64,000 nt of DNA from Shinella sp. WSJ-2. Lineage in GTDB: Bacteria > Pseudomonadota > Alphaproteobacteria > Rhizobiales > Rhizobiaceae. Under the pieces are notes generated by a model that saw nothing but the letters and a program-made list of their open reading frames with translations, made no database searches and was not told the origin of the DNA. Numbering within the stretch: the stretch's first letter is position 1; each line of letters opens with the position of its first letter. Positions 1 through 8,920 of this stretch are shown here, one piece after another. Made by a program: the position numbers and the translations under genes. The stretch spans positions 372,001-436,000 of the forward strand of contig NZ_QWBU01000003.1 of NCBI RefSeq assembly GCF_003432075.1, read 5' to 3'.

Positions 1-1
1 C

Positions 2-175
2 GCAGGCGATGCGCTGCAGGTGACGGCAGGCTGCGACAAACGCTTTTCGACCTGCAAGGCGAAGTTTGCCAACGAGCTGAATTTCCGCGGCTTTCCGCAC
101 ATGCCGGGCAGCGATTTCACCTATGGCTATGCCGATGGCGACACCGTGCATGACGGGAGGCCACTCTATGAATGA
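2..175 (+). CDS. GTA/phage tail assembly protein, orf13-like (3' end only)
   Basis: The reading frame is open from the window edge to a TGA at 173-175, so only about 57 C-terminal residues are visible. They read AGCDKRFSTCKAKF, then FRGFPHMPG, ending in GRPLYE. The AGCD(K/R)xFxTC and NFRGFPHMPG motifs are typical of the C-terminus of DUF2163-family tail proteins, which include orf13 of the Rhodobacter-type gene transfer agent. The stop overlaps the start of the next gene (ATGAATGA), which suggests translational coupling. The two genes that follow are in the GTA orf14-orf15 order, which supports the assignment. The rest of the gene lies outside the window. Confidence 0.8.
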   Translation, partial: AGDALQVTAGCDKRFSTCKAKFANELNFRGFPHMPGSDFTYGYADGDTVHDGRPLYE

Positions 176-611
176 GACGGCAATGGGCGAGCGGGTCGTT
201 GCCGTCGCGCGCGGGTTCATCGGCACACCCTATCGGCATCAGGGGGCAGTGAAGGGCGTGGGGTGCGATTGTCTCGGGCTGATCCGCGGGGTCTGGCAGG
301 AGCTTTACGGCGCCGAACCGGAGGTGCCGGCACCCTATGCGCCCGACTGGGCGGAGCGGGCGGGTGAGGAGCGACTGCTTCTGGCGGCCGCGCGGCATTG
401 CGGACCGGCTTTGCCTGTCGCGGCGCTTCGGCCGGGGGATCTGCTGGTCTTTCGCTGGCGCACGGGCGTGGCGGCGAAACATGCCGGTATCGCGGCGCCG
501 GAAAACCGATTCATCCATGCCTATGAGCAGGCGGCTGTGATCGAATCGCCCCTCGTGCCCTGCTGGCGCCGGCGCATTGCCGGCGTTTTTCGTTTCCCGG
601 AGATGGTCTGA
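168..611 (+). CDS. NlpC/P60 family cell-wall peptidase (GTA orf14-like)
   Basis: This 147-residue protein is a predicted NlpC/P60 cysteine peptidase. Such peptidases in tail clusters cleave peptidoglycan stem peptides when DNA is delivered into the recipient cell. The catalytic motif is visible as GCDCLGLIRG with Cys35. His105 (AKHAGIA) and His117 (FIHAYE) are the candidate His residues. I chose the ATG at 168 because GGGAGG lies 8 bases upstream and the codon overlaps the preceding stop. An in-frame ATG at 123 lies inside the upstream gene and lacks a ribosome site. The gene is followed 3 bases later by the large hub gene, as in GTA clusters. There is no signal peptide, as expected for a particle component. 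Confidence 0.88.
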   Translation: MNETAMGERVVAVARGFIGTPYRHQGAVKGVGCDCLGLIRGVWQELYGAEPEVPAPYAPDWAERAGEERLLLAAARHCGPALPVAALRPGDLLVFRWRTGVAAKHAGIAAPENRFIHAYEQAAVIESPLVPCWRRRIAGVFRFPEMV

Positions 612-614
612 CCC

Positions 615-3600
615 ATGGCGACACTTCTTTTCCAGGCGGCCGGTGCGGCGCTCGGCAGCGTGTTCGGGCCGTTCGGCGCGATTCTCGGGCGCGCGGCGGG
701 GGCGCTTGCCGGCTCGGTGGTCGATCGCTCGCTGCTGAACGGTGCCAGCAAGATTTCCGGTGCGCGGCTTGGCGACGGACGCATTCCGGGGGCGGATGAG
801 GGCACGGCGATGAGCCGCGTCTATGGCACGGCGCGGCTCGGGGGCACGCTGATCTGGGCGACGCGGTTCGAGGAGGAAGTGTCCGTCGAGCGCGCGGGCG
901 GCAAGGCGAGCGGGCCGCGTGTCGAGACGTTTCGCTACTTCGCGAATTTCGCGGTGGGCGTCTGCGAGGGACCGATTGCCGGCATCCGGCGTGTGTGGGC
1001 GGACGGGCGCGAGCTCGACCTGACCGGGGTGGCGATGCGGCTGCACCGGGGCACCTCGACGCAGATGCCCGATCCGCTGATCGAGGCAAAGCAGGGGGCG
1101 GGCAACACGCCGGCCTATCGAGGGCTCGCCTATGTCGTTTTCGAGCGGCTCCCGCTCGATACGTTCGGCAACCGCATTCCCGTACTGCAATTCGAGGTGC
1201 TGAAGCCGGTCGGGTCGCTTGAGGAAAAGGTCCGGGCGGTGACGATCATTCCCGGCTCCAGCGAGCACGGTTACGATCCGCGGCTGGTGACGGAGAAGCT
1301 CGGCAAGGGCAAGGGGCGCAACATCAACCGCAACACGCTCGTCGCGGCGACCGACTGGGAGGCGTCGATCGACGAGCTCTTGGCGCTTTGCCCTAACCTC
1401 GAGCGTGTCGGGCTGGTCGTCGCGTGGTTCGGCACGGATCTGCGGGCGGGACATTGCCGCATCGTGCCGGGTGTCGAGGTTTCGGCGCGCACGGATGAAA
1501 GCCGGCCGTGGAAGGTTTGCGGCATCGGGCGCGGCGCGGCACGTGTGATGAGCCAGAGCGGTGGTGGGCCGGCCTATGGGGGCACGCCTTCGGATGCCAG
1601 CGTGGTCGCCGCGATCAAGGACCTGAAGGCGCGCGGGATCGAGGTCTATCTCTATCCCTTCGTCCTGATGGATGTGCCGGCGGGCAACAGCCTGCCCGAT
1701 CCCTATGGCGGCGCGGCGCAGGCACCCTATCCCTGGCGCGGGCGCATCACCTGTCATCCGCAATCGGCCAATGGCACGGCGGCGGCGGGCAGCCAGGTCG
1801 CGGCCTTTGTGGGGAGCGCGGCGGCAGGCGATTTTACGGTTTCGGGCGAGGCGGTTACGGGGCCGGCGAGCGATGAAGGCTTTCGTCGGCTGATCCTGCA
1901 CTACGCGCATCTGGCGGAAGCGGCTGGCGGCGTTGATGGCTTCCTGATCGGTTCGGAGATGCGCGGGATGACCTGGCTGCGCGACGGGACGGGCGGATTT
2001 CCTTTTGTCTCGGCGCTCTGTGACCTCGCGGCGGATGTTCGCGCCGTGCTGCGGCCGGCGACGAAGATCACCTATGCGGCGGATTGGAGCGAGTATTTCG
2101 GGTTCCAGCCGGAGGGAAGCGGGGAAGTGCGCTACCATCTCGATCCGCTCTGGGCCTCCCCAGCAATCGATGCCGTGGGGATCGACAACTATATGCCGCT
2201 TTCCGACTGGCAGGATGGCGATGTGCTCTCGGGCAATCCGGATGCCTTTCGTCATGGTGAGGACACCGCAGCGATGCGGGGGCAGATCGCGGCGGGCGAG
2301 GGGTTCGACTGGTACTATGCGGGGGATGCGGCGCGACGGGGGCGGGTGCGTTCGCCGATCACCGACGGGGCGGCGGGCAAGCCGTGGGTGTTCCGTTACA
2401 AGGACATCGAGAGCTGGTGGACGAATTTTCATCGCGAGCGCGGGCCCGGCGGGGCCGAGCTTGCCGGTCATACGGCCTGGGTGCCGCGGTCGAAGCCGAT
2501 CTGGTTTACGGAACTCGGGTGCCCGGTGGTCGACAAGGGGCCGAACCAGCCGAATGTCTTCGTCGATCCGAAAAGTGCGGAGAACGCCTTGCCCTATTTT
2601 TCCGGCGGGGCGCGCAGCGATGCGGTGCAGCGGCGGTTTCTCGATGCGCATCATGGCTGGTGGCAGGGCAGTGGGCCGGAGGCGGGCATGGTCGATCCCG
2701 GCCATATGTTCCTCTGGACCTGGGATGCACGGCCCTATCCGGCCTTTCCGGAGCAGACCCTGCTCTGGTCCGACGGCGGCAACTGGCAGCGCGGGCACTG
2801 GCTGAACGGCCGGCTGGGGGCCGGCACGCTCGCCGATGTGATCGCGGCCGTTCTCTCCGATCACGGGTTTTCGGCTTTCGATGTTTCGGGTGTCGCGGGC
2901 GACCTGCCGGGCTTCGTGCAGGCCGAACAGTCTTCGGCGCGGGCGTTGCTGGAGCCGTTGATGGGGGCGTTTCAGGTCGATGCACTGGAGGCGGACGGCA
3001 AGCTCATCTTCCGGTCGCGGCAGAAGTCGGCGTTGCCGCCGGTCGAGATCGACGTTCTGGCAGAGCGGCCGGACGAGGCGGCCTTCGAGGAAAGCCGGGG
3101 CCATGCCGGCGATTTTTCCGGCGAGGCGATCCTCGATCATTTCGATGCGGCGGCGGCCTATGGGCGCGCGACCGCGCGCTCGCGCCGCATGGCTGACGGC
3201 AGCGACCGGGTGTTGCGGCTGGCACTGCCGGCGGTGCTGCATGACGGCGCGGCGGCCTCGGCCGTCGAGGCGGCCTTGCGCGACCAGCGGGCGGGGCAGC
3301 GCCGCGTCACCTTCCGCCTGCCGCCGACGGCGCTTGGCGTGACACCGGGCGATGTGGTGCGCCTGGCCGATGGGCCTGAGGGCCGTTTCCTCGTGACCGG
3401 GGTGACGGACGGCCTGGTGCGCGAAGTCGAGGCGCGGGGGATTGCGGCAGGCGACAGCCCGGCCTTCGCACCGGCTGAAGGCGGGCGCTCTCCGACAGGT
3501 GGCGCGGGACCGGCGGATGCCTTCGCGCCCGAAGTCGTGTTTCTCGACCTGCCGATCTTCGAGACCGGCGCGGCGGAGGATTTTTCGCGGGTCGCGGCCT

Positions 3601-4451
3601 ATGCGAAGCCGTGGCGGGCGATGGTCGTGTCGAGTTCCGACGGCAGCGAGGGGTTTCGCGCAAGGGCGCGACTGGAGCGGCCGGCGCGTTTGGGGTGGCT
3701 CGCGGCAGCACTTCCGGCCGGCGTGCTCGGGCGGTTCGATCCCAATCGCGAGATATTGCTCGATCTGGCGTCGGGCGGGCTTTCCGCCGTCGATCCGCTG
3801 ACGATGCTGAACGGCGCGAACCGGCTGGCGGTACAGGCGCAGAATGGCGGCTGGGAGATCGTCGGCTTTACCGGCGCGAGTGAAGTCGCTCCGGGGCGCT
3901 GGCGGCTCACAATGCTGCTACGCGGCCTGTTCGGCACCGAGGATGCGATGGCGTCGGGGCATCTTGCCGGGGCGCTGGCGGTGATGTTCGACGAGGCCGT
4001 GGTGCCGCTGGGGCTGGATGGCGCGGAGGTGGGGCGTGTTTCGAACTGGCTGATCGAGGCGGTGGGGGCGGCCGGCGGGCAGGCGGGTCCCTTCGTCTTT
4101 GCCGGCGGGGAGCGGGCTCTGACGCCGCTCGCGCCGGTGCATCTTCGTGGCCGGCGCGGGGCCGATGGCGTGGTGCGATTCTCCTGGGTGCGGCGCGGGC
4201 GCGTCGACGCCGATACCTGGCTCTCCGCCGATATCCCGCTCGATGAGCCGTCGGAGGCGTATCGGCTGGAAATCCTTTCGGGCGCTGCGGTGGTGCGGCG
4301 CATCGAGACCGCAAGTCCCGATTACACCTATGCGGCCGCAAGCGAGCTTGCCGATTTCGGTTCGGTGCAGACGGCGATTCGCATTCGGGTGCGCCAGCTT
4401 GGCCGGGCGATCCCGCTCGGCGTGCCGGCGGAAGCCAATCTCACTGTCTGA
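615..4451 (+). CDS. GTA baseplate/tail hub multidomain protein (orf15-like, TIM-barrel)
   Basis: This 1278-residue protein matches the size of the GTA orf15 hub (about 1300 residues). The N-terminus is a Gly/Ala-rich hydrophobic stretch (residues 5-40) typical of tail hub proteins. A TIM-barrel-like, glycoside-hydrolase-like region spans roughly residues 430-740 (GFLIGSEMRGMTWLRDG; ITYAADWSEYFG; WFTELGCPVVDKGPNQPN; MFLWTWDARPYPAFP). A phage-tail-3-type domain follows at roughly 770-950. In GTAs the hub sits at the tip of the tail and contacts the host envelope. The TIM barrel's enzymatic activity is uncertain. The frame is intact with no internal stop, so the locus is not visibly decayed. A very long minus-strand frame opposite it (117-3242) is a high-GC artefact. 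Confidence 0.9.
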   Translation: MATLLFQAAGAALGSVFGPFGAILGRAAGALAGSVVDRSLLNGASKISGARLGDGRIPGADEGTAMSRVYGTARLGGTLIWATRFEEEVSVERAGGKASGPRVETFRYFANFAVGVCEGPIAGIRRVWADGRELDLTGVAMRLHRGTSTQMPDPLIEAKQGAGNTPAYRGLAYVVFERLPLDTFGNRIPVLQFEVLKPVGSLEEKVRAVTIIPGSSEHGYDPRLVTEKLGKGKGRNINRNTLVAATDWEASIDELLALCPNLERVGLVVAWFGTDLRAGHCRIVPGVEVSARTDESRPWKVCGIGRGAARVMSQSGGGPAYGGTPSDASVVAAIKDLKARGIEVYLYPFVLMDVPAGNSLPDPYGGAAQAPYPWRGRITCHPQSANGTAAAGSQVAAFVGSAAAGDFTVSGEAVTGPASDEGFRRLILHYAHLAEAAGGVDGFLIGSEMRGMTWLRDGTGGFPFVSALCDLAADVRAVLRPATKITYAADWSEYFGFQPEGSGEVRYHLDPLWASPAIDAVGIDNYMPLSDWQDGDVLSGNPDAFRHGEDTAAMRGQIAAGEGFDWYYAGDAARRGRVRSPITDGAAGKPWVFRYKDIESWWTNFHRERGPGGAELAGHTAWVPRSKPIWFTELGCPVVDKGPNQPNVFVDPKSAENALPYFSGGARSDAVQRRFLDAHHGWWQGSGPEAGMVDPGHMFLWTWDARPYPAFPEQTLLWSDGGNWQRGHWLNGRLGAGTLADVIAAVLSDHGFSAFDVSGVAGDLPGFVQAEQSSARALLEPLMGAFQVDALEADGKLIFRSRQKSALPPVEIDVLAERPDEAAFEESRGHAGDFSGEAILDHFDAAAAYGRATARSRRMADGSDRVLRLALPAVLHDGAAASAVEAALRDQRAGQRRVTFRLPPTALGVTPGDVVRLADGPEGRFLVTGVTDGLVREVEARGIAAGDSPAFAPAEGGRSPTGGAGPADAFAPEVVFLDLPIFETGAAEDFSRVAAYAKPWRAMVVSSSDGSEGFRARARLERPARLGWLAAALPAGVLGRFDPNREILLDLASGGLSAVDPLTMLNGANRLAVQAQNGGWEIVGFTGASEVAPGRWRLTMLLRGLFGTEDAMASGHLAGALAVMFDEAVVPLGLDGAEVGRVSNWLIEAVGAAGGQAGPFVFAGGERALTPLAPVHLRGRRGADGVVRFSWVRRGRVDADTWLSADIPLDEPSEAYRLEILSGAAVVRRIETASPDYTYAAASELADFGSVQTAIRIRVRQLGRAIPLGVPAEANLTV

Positions 4452-4466
4452 ACGAAAGGAACTGCG

Positions 4467-4676
4467 ATGACCGACGAGACGAAACCCTGGTACATGTCGC
4501 GCACCGTCTGGGGCGCGCTGATTGCGATTGCCGCATCGCTTGCCAATGCCGCCGGCGTTGAAATAAAGGCGGCGGACGAGGGTGAACTGGCGGATCTTCT
4601 GGTGTCGGCGGCCGGCACGATCGGTGGGCTTATTGCCATATACGGGCGTATTTCTGCGCGTCGCCCGGTGCGCTGA
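4467..4676 (+). CDS. Small holin-like membrane protein at end of GTA cluster
   Basis: This 69-residue protein starts with MTDETKPWYMSRTVWGA and has two predicted hydrophobic helices, about residues 13-30 and 45-62, separated by an acidic turn (AADEGELADL). The GAAAGGA ribosome site ends 6 bases before the ATG. It lies 15 bases after the hub gene, so it is probably cotranscribed with it. Its size, topology and position at the 3' end of a tail cluster fit a holin-like protein, which would let particles or endolysin across the inner membrane. That role is inferred from context only, and it may simply be an uncharacterised membrane protein. Confidence 0.6.
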   Translation: MTDETKPWYMSRTVWGALIAIAASLANAAGVEIKAADEGELADLLVSAAGTIGGLIAIYGRISARRPVR

Positions 4677-4763
4677 ACGCCTCCCAAAGTTCCGCACCCC
4701 ATTCATTTGCCATTCAGCGAGGATCGGTTATTGCTTGCATCCTAGTGATCCGCACCTGAAAGT

Positions 4764-5021
4764 ATGTTCATGGCCTCGCCACTTCTCATCACCGCCCTCG
4801 CGGCCAGCCTGACCCTGCCGGGTCCCGTCTTGACGGGTACCGGGAGCGATGTCGTGCAGGCTGCCGGCGATTGCAGCGCCGCGGCGGCGCAGGTGGTGTC
4901 CGAGACGGGCGGTGAGCTTCTTTCGGCGCAGCCGAAGGGCGATACCTGCGTGGTGACCGTGCTGGTGCCCGGCAAGGGCAATGCCCGGCCGCGCAAAGTG
5001 ACGGTGCGCGTACCAATGTAA
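4764..5021 (+). CDS. feuN: Small periplasmic regulator, FeuN-like
   Basis: This 85-residue protein has a hydrophobic N-terminus (FMASPLLITALAASLTLPGP) that looks like a signal peptide. The mature part contains two cysteines (DCSAA, DTCVV) and a basic C-terminus (ARPRKVTVRVPM). It ends 54 bases before the response regulator FeuP. In Sinorhizobium meliloti the gene directly upstream of feuPQ encodes FeuN, a periplasmic protein of about 83 residues that restrains the sensor FeuQ. Length, export signal and position all match. An alternative start at 4770 is possible (ATGTTCATG), and neither start has a strong ribosome site. The name rests on synteny and size, not on alignment. Confidence 0.7.
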   Translation: MFMASPLLITALAASLTLPGPVLTGTGSDVVQAAGDCSAAAAQVVSETGGELLSAQPKGDTCVVTVLVPGKGNARPRKVTVRVPM

Positions 5022-5075
5022 GGCCGCCGGGCATTCGGCCCGGCGATGGAAAAGCAGAACGAAGAAAGAGGCCGA

Positions 5076-5747
5076 ATGCGCATCCTGGTGGTCGAGGACG
5101 ACGTCAACCTGAGCCGGCAGCTCAGCGAAGCCCTGAAGGATGCCGGCTATGTGGTGGATCAGGCGTTCAACGGTGAAGAGGGGCATTATCTCGGCGATAC
5201 CGAGCCCTATGACGCCATCATCCTTGATATCGGCCTGCCGGAAATGGACGGCATCACGGTTCTCGAAAAATGGCGCGCCGACGGCAAGGGCATGCCGGTC
5301 CTGCTTCTGACCGCCCGCGACCGCTGGAGCGACAAGGTGGCCGGCATCGATGCCGGCGCGGACGACTATGTGGCAAAGCCCTTCCATGTCGAGGAAGTAC
5401 TTGCCCGAATCCGCGCGCTGATCCGCCGTGCGGCGGGCCATGCCAGCGCCGACATCGTCTGCGGTCCGGTCCGGCTCGACACGAAGGGCTCCAAGGCGAC
5501 GGTCAATGGCGAGGCGCTGAAGCTCACCTCGCATGAATATCGTCTGCTCTCCTATCTCATGCATCACATGGGCGAGGTCGTCTCGCGCACCGAGTTGGTC
5601 GAGCACATGTACGACCAGGATTTCGACCGCGATTCCAACACGATCGAGGTTTTCGTCGGGCGCCTTCGCAAGAAGATCGGCGTCGACCTGATCGAGACCG
5701 TGCGCGGCCTCGGCTATCGGATGCAAGCGCCGGTCAATGGCAAATAA
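5076..5747 (+). CDS. feuP: OmpR-type response regulator FeuP
   Basis: This 223-residue response regulator has an N-terminal receiver domain (acidic pair ED at 7-8, phosphoacceptor Asp51 in ILDIGLPEMDG, Thr79, Lys101 in YVAKPF) and a C-terminal winged-helix DNA-binding domain (SHEYRLLSYLMHHMGEVVSR; NTIEVFVGRLRKKIG). I chose the ATG at 5076 because AAAGAGG precedes it by 5 bases and MRILVVEDD is the usual receiver start. A frame extension to 5046 adds a charged tail of 10 residues. In rhizobia FeuP activates genes for cyclic glucan export (ndvA) and low-osmolarity adaptation, and is needed for symbiosis. The 3' end overlaps feuQ by 11 bases. Confidence 0.85.
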   Translation: MRILVVEDDVNLSRQLSEALKDAGYVVDQAFNGEEGHYLGDTEPYDAIILDIGLPEMDGITVLEKWRADGKGMPVLLLTARDRWSDKVAGIDAGADDYVAKPFHVEEVLARIRALIRRAAGHASADIVCGPVRLDTKGSKATVNGEALKLTSHEYRLLSYLMHHMGEVVSRTELVEHMYDQDFDRDSNTIEVFVGRLRKKIGVDLIETVRGLGYRMQAPVNGK

Positions 5748-7155
5748 CGCCAGGCGCTCCCGCTCGCTCACCTTCCGCGTTCTCTTCCTAGCCTCGTTGT
5801 GGGCGGCGCTTGCCCTCATCGCGATCGCCGTCGTCATCTCGACGCTCTACCGCCAGAGTGCGGAGAAGAGTTTTCGCGACCTTCTGCGTGCACAGCTCTA
5901 TAACGTCATCAATTCCGTCTCGACGGACGAGGCGACGCGGCTTGCCGGCACGCCACAGCTCGGCGATCTCCGGTTCTTCCAGCCGAAATCCGGCTGGTAC
6001 TGGATCGTCGAGCCGATCGGCGGGGCGCTGGCTACGGAGACGCTGACCTCGGCGTCGCTCGGCACGGGCAGCATTCCCATCCCCGATACGGACAGCATCC
6101 CCTTCGATACGCGCTACGAACGCTTCTACACGACCATCGATTCCTTCGGGAACGATGTGGAGGTGGGGGAGACGGAAGTGGTGCTGGACGACGAGGGACG
6201 CACGGCGCGCTTTCGCGTGGTCGGCAACCGCGATGTGCTGGAGAATGACATCGACGATTTCTCGGGCAGCCTCTATCTCGCGCTCGCCGGCTTCGGTGTG
6301 GGCAGTCTCATGCTCAATGCGGCGGCGATCCTCATCGGTCTTCGGCCGCTCGACCGGGCGCGCAAGGCGCTGGAAAAGATCCGGGCAGGCGAGAGCGAGC
6401 AGCTCGATGGCGATTTCCCAAGGGAAATCCTGCCTTTGGCCAGCGAAGTGAATGCGCTGATCGACAGCAACCGGCGCATCGTCGAGCGGGCCCGCATGCA
6501 GGTGGGAAACCTTGCCCATTCGCTGAAGACGCCGATCGCCGTGCTGCTCAACGAATCGCGGCTGATCTCAGCGCCGCAGGGCGATCTCGTAAAGACGCAG
6601 GCTGAGGCGATGCAGAGCCAGGTGCAATCCTATCTCAACCGCGCACGCATCGCTGCCCAACGCGAATCCGTGCTGGCGCGCACGGAGGCGCAGCCGGTTC
6701 TGGAGCGGCTGGTGCGCGTGATGCGCAGGCTCAATGCAGAGACTCAGTTTCCGCTGACGGTCGATCCGCCGGGACTGGTGCTCGCCATGGAGCAGCAGGA
6801 CGTCGAGGAAACTGTCGGCAACCTCCTGGAAAACGCGGCGCGTTATGCCCGTACGGTGGTGACGCTGCGCGTCTTCGTGGCGCCAACGGACGTGCGCGGC
6901 AACGACGAGGGACGCAAGAACTGGGTCGTAATAGAGGTGGAAGACGATGGACCGGGTCTGGAGCCGGACCAGATCCGCGAGGCGATGAAGCGTGGCAAGC
7001 GGCTCGACGAGAGCAAGCCGGGCACGGGGCTTGGCCTCTCGATCGTCAGCGAGATCGCATCTGAATACCAGGGCACGTTCGGGCTTTCGCGCGGGGCCGG
7101 CGGAGGGCTTCTGGCGCGCCTGGTGCTGCCCGCCGTCACAAAGGATGTTGCCTGA
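5737..7155 (+). CDS. feuQ: Sensor histidine kinase FeuQ
   Basis: This 472-residue membrane kinase has transmembrane segments at about 17-37 and 180-202 with a periplasmic loop of about 140 residues between them. That loop is the presumed site of FeuN interaction. The dimerisation/phosphoacceptor box is NLAHSLKTPIAVL with His261. The ATP-binding domain shows ENAARYA (N box), EVEDDGPGLEPDQI (G1 box) and GTGLGLSIVSEI (G2 box). The start overlaps feuP by 11 bases, so the pair is translationally coupled. The HSLKTP box is of the PhoQ/FeuQ type rather than the commoner HELRTP. No defects are seen. Confidence 0.87.
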   Translation: MANNARRSRSLTFRVLFLASLWAALALIAIAVVISTLYRQSAEKSFRDLLRAQLYNVINSVSTDEATRLAGTPQLGDLRFFQPKSGWYWIVEPIGGALATETLTSASLGTGSIPIPDTDSIPFDTRYERFYTTIDSFGNDVEVGETEVVLDDEGRTARFRVVGNRDVLENDIDDFSGSLYLALAGFGVGSLMLNAAAILIGLRPLDRARKALEKIRAGESEQLDGDFPREILPLASEVNALIDSNRRIVERARMQVGNLAHSLKTPIAVLLNESRLISAPQGDLVKTQAEAMQSQVQSYLNRARIAAQRESVLARTEAQPVLERLVRVMRRLNAETQFPLTVDPPGLVLAMEQQDVEETVGNLLENAARYARTVVTLRVFVAPTDVRGNDEGRKNWVVIEVEDDGPGLEPDQIREAMKRGKRLDESKPGTGLGLSIVSEIASEYQGTFGLSRGAGGGLLARLVLPAVTKDVA

Positions 7156-7261
7156 GGCGGCGGACAATGCAACAAGAGACGTATTCGCGATGATAGGGAT
7201 CGCGGGATGGACGAATTGCCGGCTGTCAGCCGGCCTTGCAGGAAGAGAGACGGTCGAGCGG

Positions 7262-7690
7262 ATGAAGACGGGTTTGCGCGGCGCCTTTTTCCCCCTCCTT
7301 CTGGCAGCAGTGACAGCCTCGGGATGCACCACCACGTCGGGCGGCAAGGCTTCGGCCGGTGCTACCACGGTGGCGGCAGGCGCCGGCGTCTATCTCTCCG
7401 CGCTTCAGGGCGGGCTCGTCAGCCGCAACACCGCGACACAGCTTTCCAAGGCCGACATGCAGCGCGCGCTCGAAGCCGAGTACCGCGCGCTGGAAGCGGC
7501 ACCCGGCGGCCAGCCGGTCGTCTGGCAGGGGCAGGGCGTGACCGGATCGGTGGTCGCGGCGGCGCCCTATCAGGTCGGTTCGCAGAACTGCCGGCAATAC
7601 AGCCACACGCTGACGGTCAACGGCCGCGACACGGCGACGCGCGGTGCGGCCTGCCGCAACGCCCAGGGGGCTTGGGAGCCGCTCTCCTGA
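7262..7690 (+). CDS. Small outer-membrane lipoprotein (17-kDa-antigen-like)
   Basis: This 142-residue protein has an N-terminal signal (KTGLRGAFFPLLLAAVTASGC) ending in a lipobox with Cys22. A Gly/Ala/Thr-rich stretch follows (SGGKASAGATTVAAGAGVY). The C-terminal domain carries NCRQYSHTLTVNGRDTATRG and AACRNAQGAWEPL, which resembles the C-terminal domain of rickettsial 17-kDa surface antigens and related Proteobacterial lipoproteins. I chose the ATG at 7262 because it gives the lipobox, whereas the frame itself is open much further upstream inside feuQ. It lies 106 bases downstream of feuQ and could be part of that transcript. Function is unknown. Confidence 0.75.
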   Translation: MKTGLRGAFFPLLLAAVTASGCTTTSGGKASAGATTVAAGAGVYLSALQGGLVSRNTATQLSKADMQRALEAEYRALEAAPGGQPVVWQGQGVTGSVVAAAPYQVGSQNCRQYSHTLTVNGRDTATRGAACRNAQGAWEPLS

Positions 7691-7792
7691 CGGAATTCGC
7701 GGTCGTTTGACCTTGCGGCGAAACGCCTCAATTTTGCGTCATTGTTCCCAGGGGAATTGGAAACGTCGCAGCGTTCCAGTAATTGAACGAAC

Positions 7793-8920
7793 ATGCTTTT
7801 CTGGATTCTCGTCGCCATCCTGACGGCAGCCGTGGCCGCTGTCCTGCTCCTTCCTCTGCTGAGGCGCCCTTCGGCGTCCGCAAACGATGCCGGCCATGAT
7901 GTCGAGGTCTATCGCGACCAGCTGGAAGAGCTGAAGCGCGACGAGGCGACCGGCCTGATCGGTGCCAACGAAGCCGAGCTTGCCCGCGCGGAAGTCGCGC
8001 GCCGGCTGATCGCCGCGAGCAAGGCCGAGGCGAAGGAAAAGGCGCGCACGAGCGGCCGCAACCGGCTGGCACAGGCCTTTGTCATTGTGGTGCTTCCTGC
8101 CATCGGGCTCTGTCTTTATTTGGCGACCGGCCGGCCGGATCTTCCGGCTCAGCCGCTCGCAGAGCGCCTCGCCAATCCGGGCAACGACATCAATATCCTG
8201 ATCGCGCGGGCGGAAAACCACTTGGCGCGCAACCCCGACGATGGTGCGGGCTGGGATCTCTTGGCGCCGATCTACTATCGCAGCAGCCGCATGGAAGATT
8301 CGGCCAATGCCTATGCCCAGGCGATCCGTTTGCTCGGCGAAAGCCCGGAGCGGCTGGACGGCTATGCGGAGGCGCTGATCGCGCTCGCCGACGGCGTGGT
8401 GACGGCGGATGCGCGCAAGCCGCTGGAAGCCTCACTGAAGCTGAAGCCGGACAATCCGCGAACGCGCTACTATCTCGCCCTTGCTCTGGAGCAGGAAGGC
8501 AGAAAGCCGGAGGCGCGGGCGGCCTTCGAGGCGCTCGCCAAGGATTCCCCCGCTGATGCCGCGTGGCTGCCGCTGGTCAACAAGCATATCGCGGCGCTGG
8601 GCGAGGGGGGAGCGACCCCAACGCTCGGCAACCCGACGGTGGACGATGTGGCCGCGGCGCAGGACCTGTCGACGGGCGACCGCCAGCAGATGATCGCCGG
8701 CATGGTGGAGAGCCTCGCCGCAAAATTGCAGGAAAACCCGAATAATTTCGAAGGATGGATGCGCATCATCCGTTCCTATGTTGTGCTGGATCAAAGGCCG
8801 AAGGCCGAGGCGGCGCTACAGACGGCGCTGAAAACCTTCCCGGCCGACAGCGAAAACGGCAAACAGCTTCTGGCGCTGGCGCGGGACCTTTCGATCTCGG
8901 TTGAGGGCAACACACAATGA
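7793..8920 (+). CDS. ccmI: Cytochrome c maturation protein CcmI (CycH)
   Basis: This 375-residue protein begins with a transmembrane helix ([21 protein letters not shown]), then has a cytoplasmic segment typical of CcmI ([33 protein letters not shown]). A second membrane helix follows ([17 protein letters not shown], about residues 97-113), and then a periplasmic TPR-rich region ([26 protein letters not shown] and further repeats). CcmI holds apocytochrome c for haem ligation by CcmF/CcmH. It is the first gene of the ccmIEFH (cycHJKL) operon. The 102 bases upstream are free of other genes and probably hold the promoter. Its stop overlaps ccmE by four bases (ATGA). Confidence 0.93.
   Translation: MLFWILVAILTAAVAAVLLLPLLRRPSASANDAGHDVEVYRDQLEELKRDEATGLIGANEAELARAEVARRLIAASKAEAKEKARTSGRNRLAQAFVIVVLPAIGLCLYLATGRPDLPAQPLAERLANPGNDINILIARAENHLARNPDDGAGWDLLAPIYYRSSRMEDSANAYAQAIRLLGESPERLDGYAEALIALADGVVTADARKPLEASLKLKPDNPRTRYYLALALEQEGRKPEARAAFEALAKDSPADAAWLPLVNKHIAALGEGGATPTLGNPTVDDVAAAQDLSTGDRQQMIAGMVESLAAKLQENPNNFEGWMRIIRSYVVLDQRPKAEAALQTALKTFPADSENGKQLLALARDLSISVEGNTQ

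Noticed and set aside
117-3242. Minus-strand open frame of 1041 codons opposite the GTA hub
   Set aside because: It lies antisense to the NlpC and hub genes, is extremely rich in Arg, Pro and His, shows no domain motif, and is a known artefact of high-GC coding DNA.
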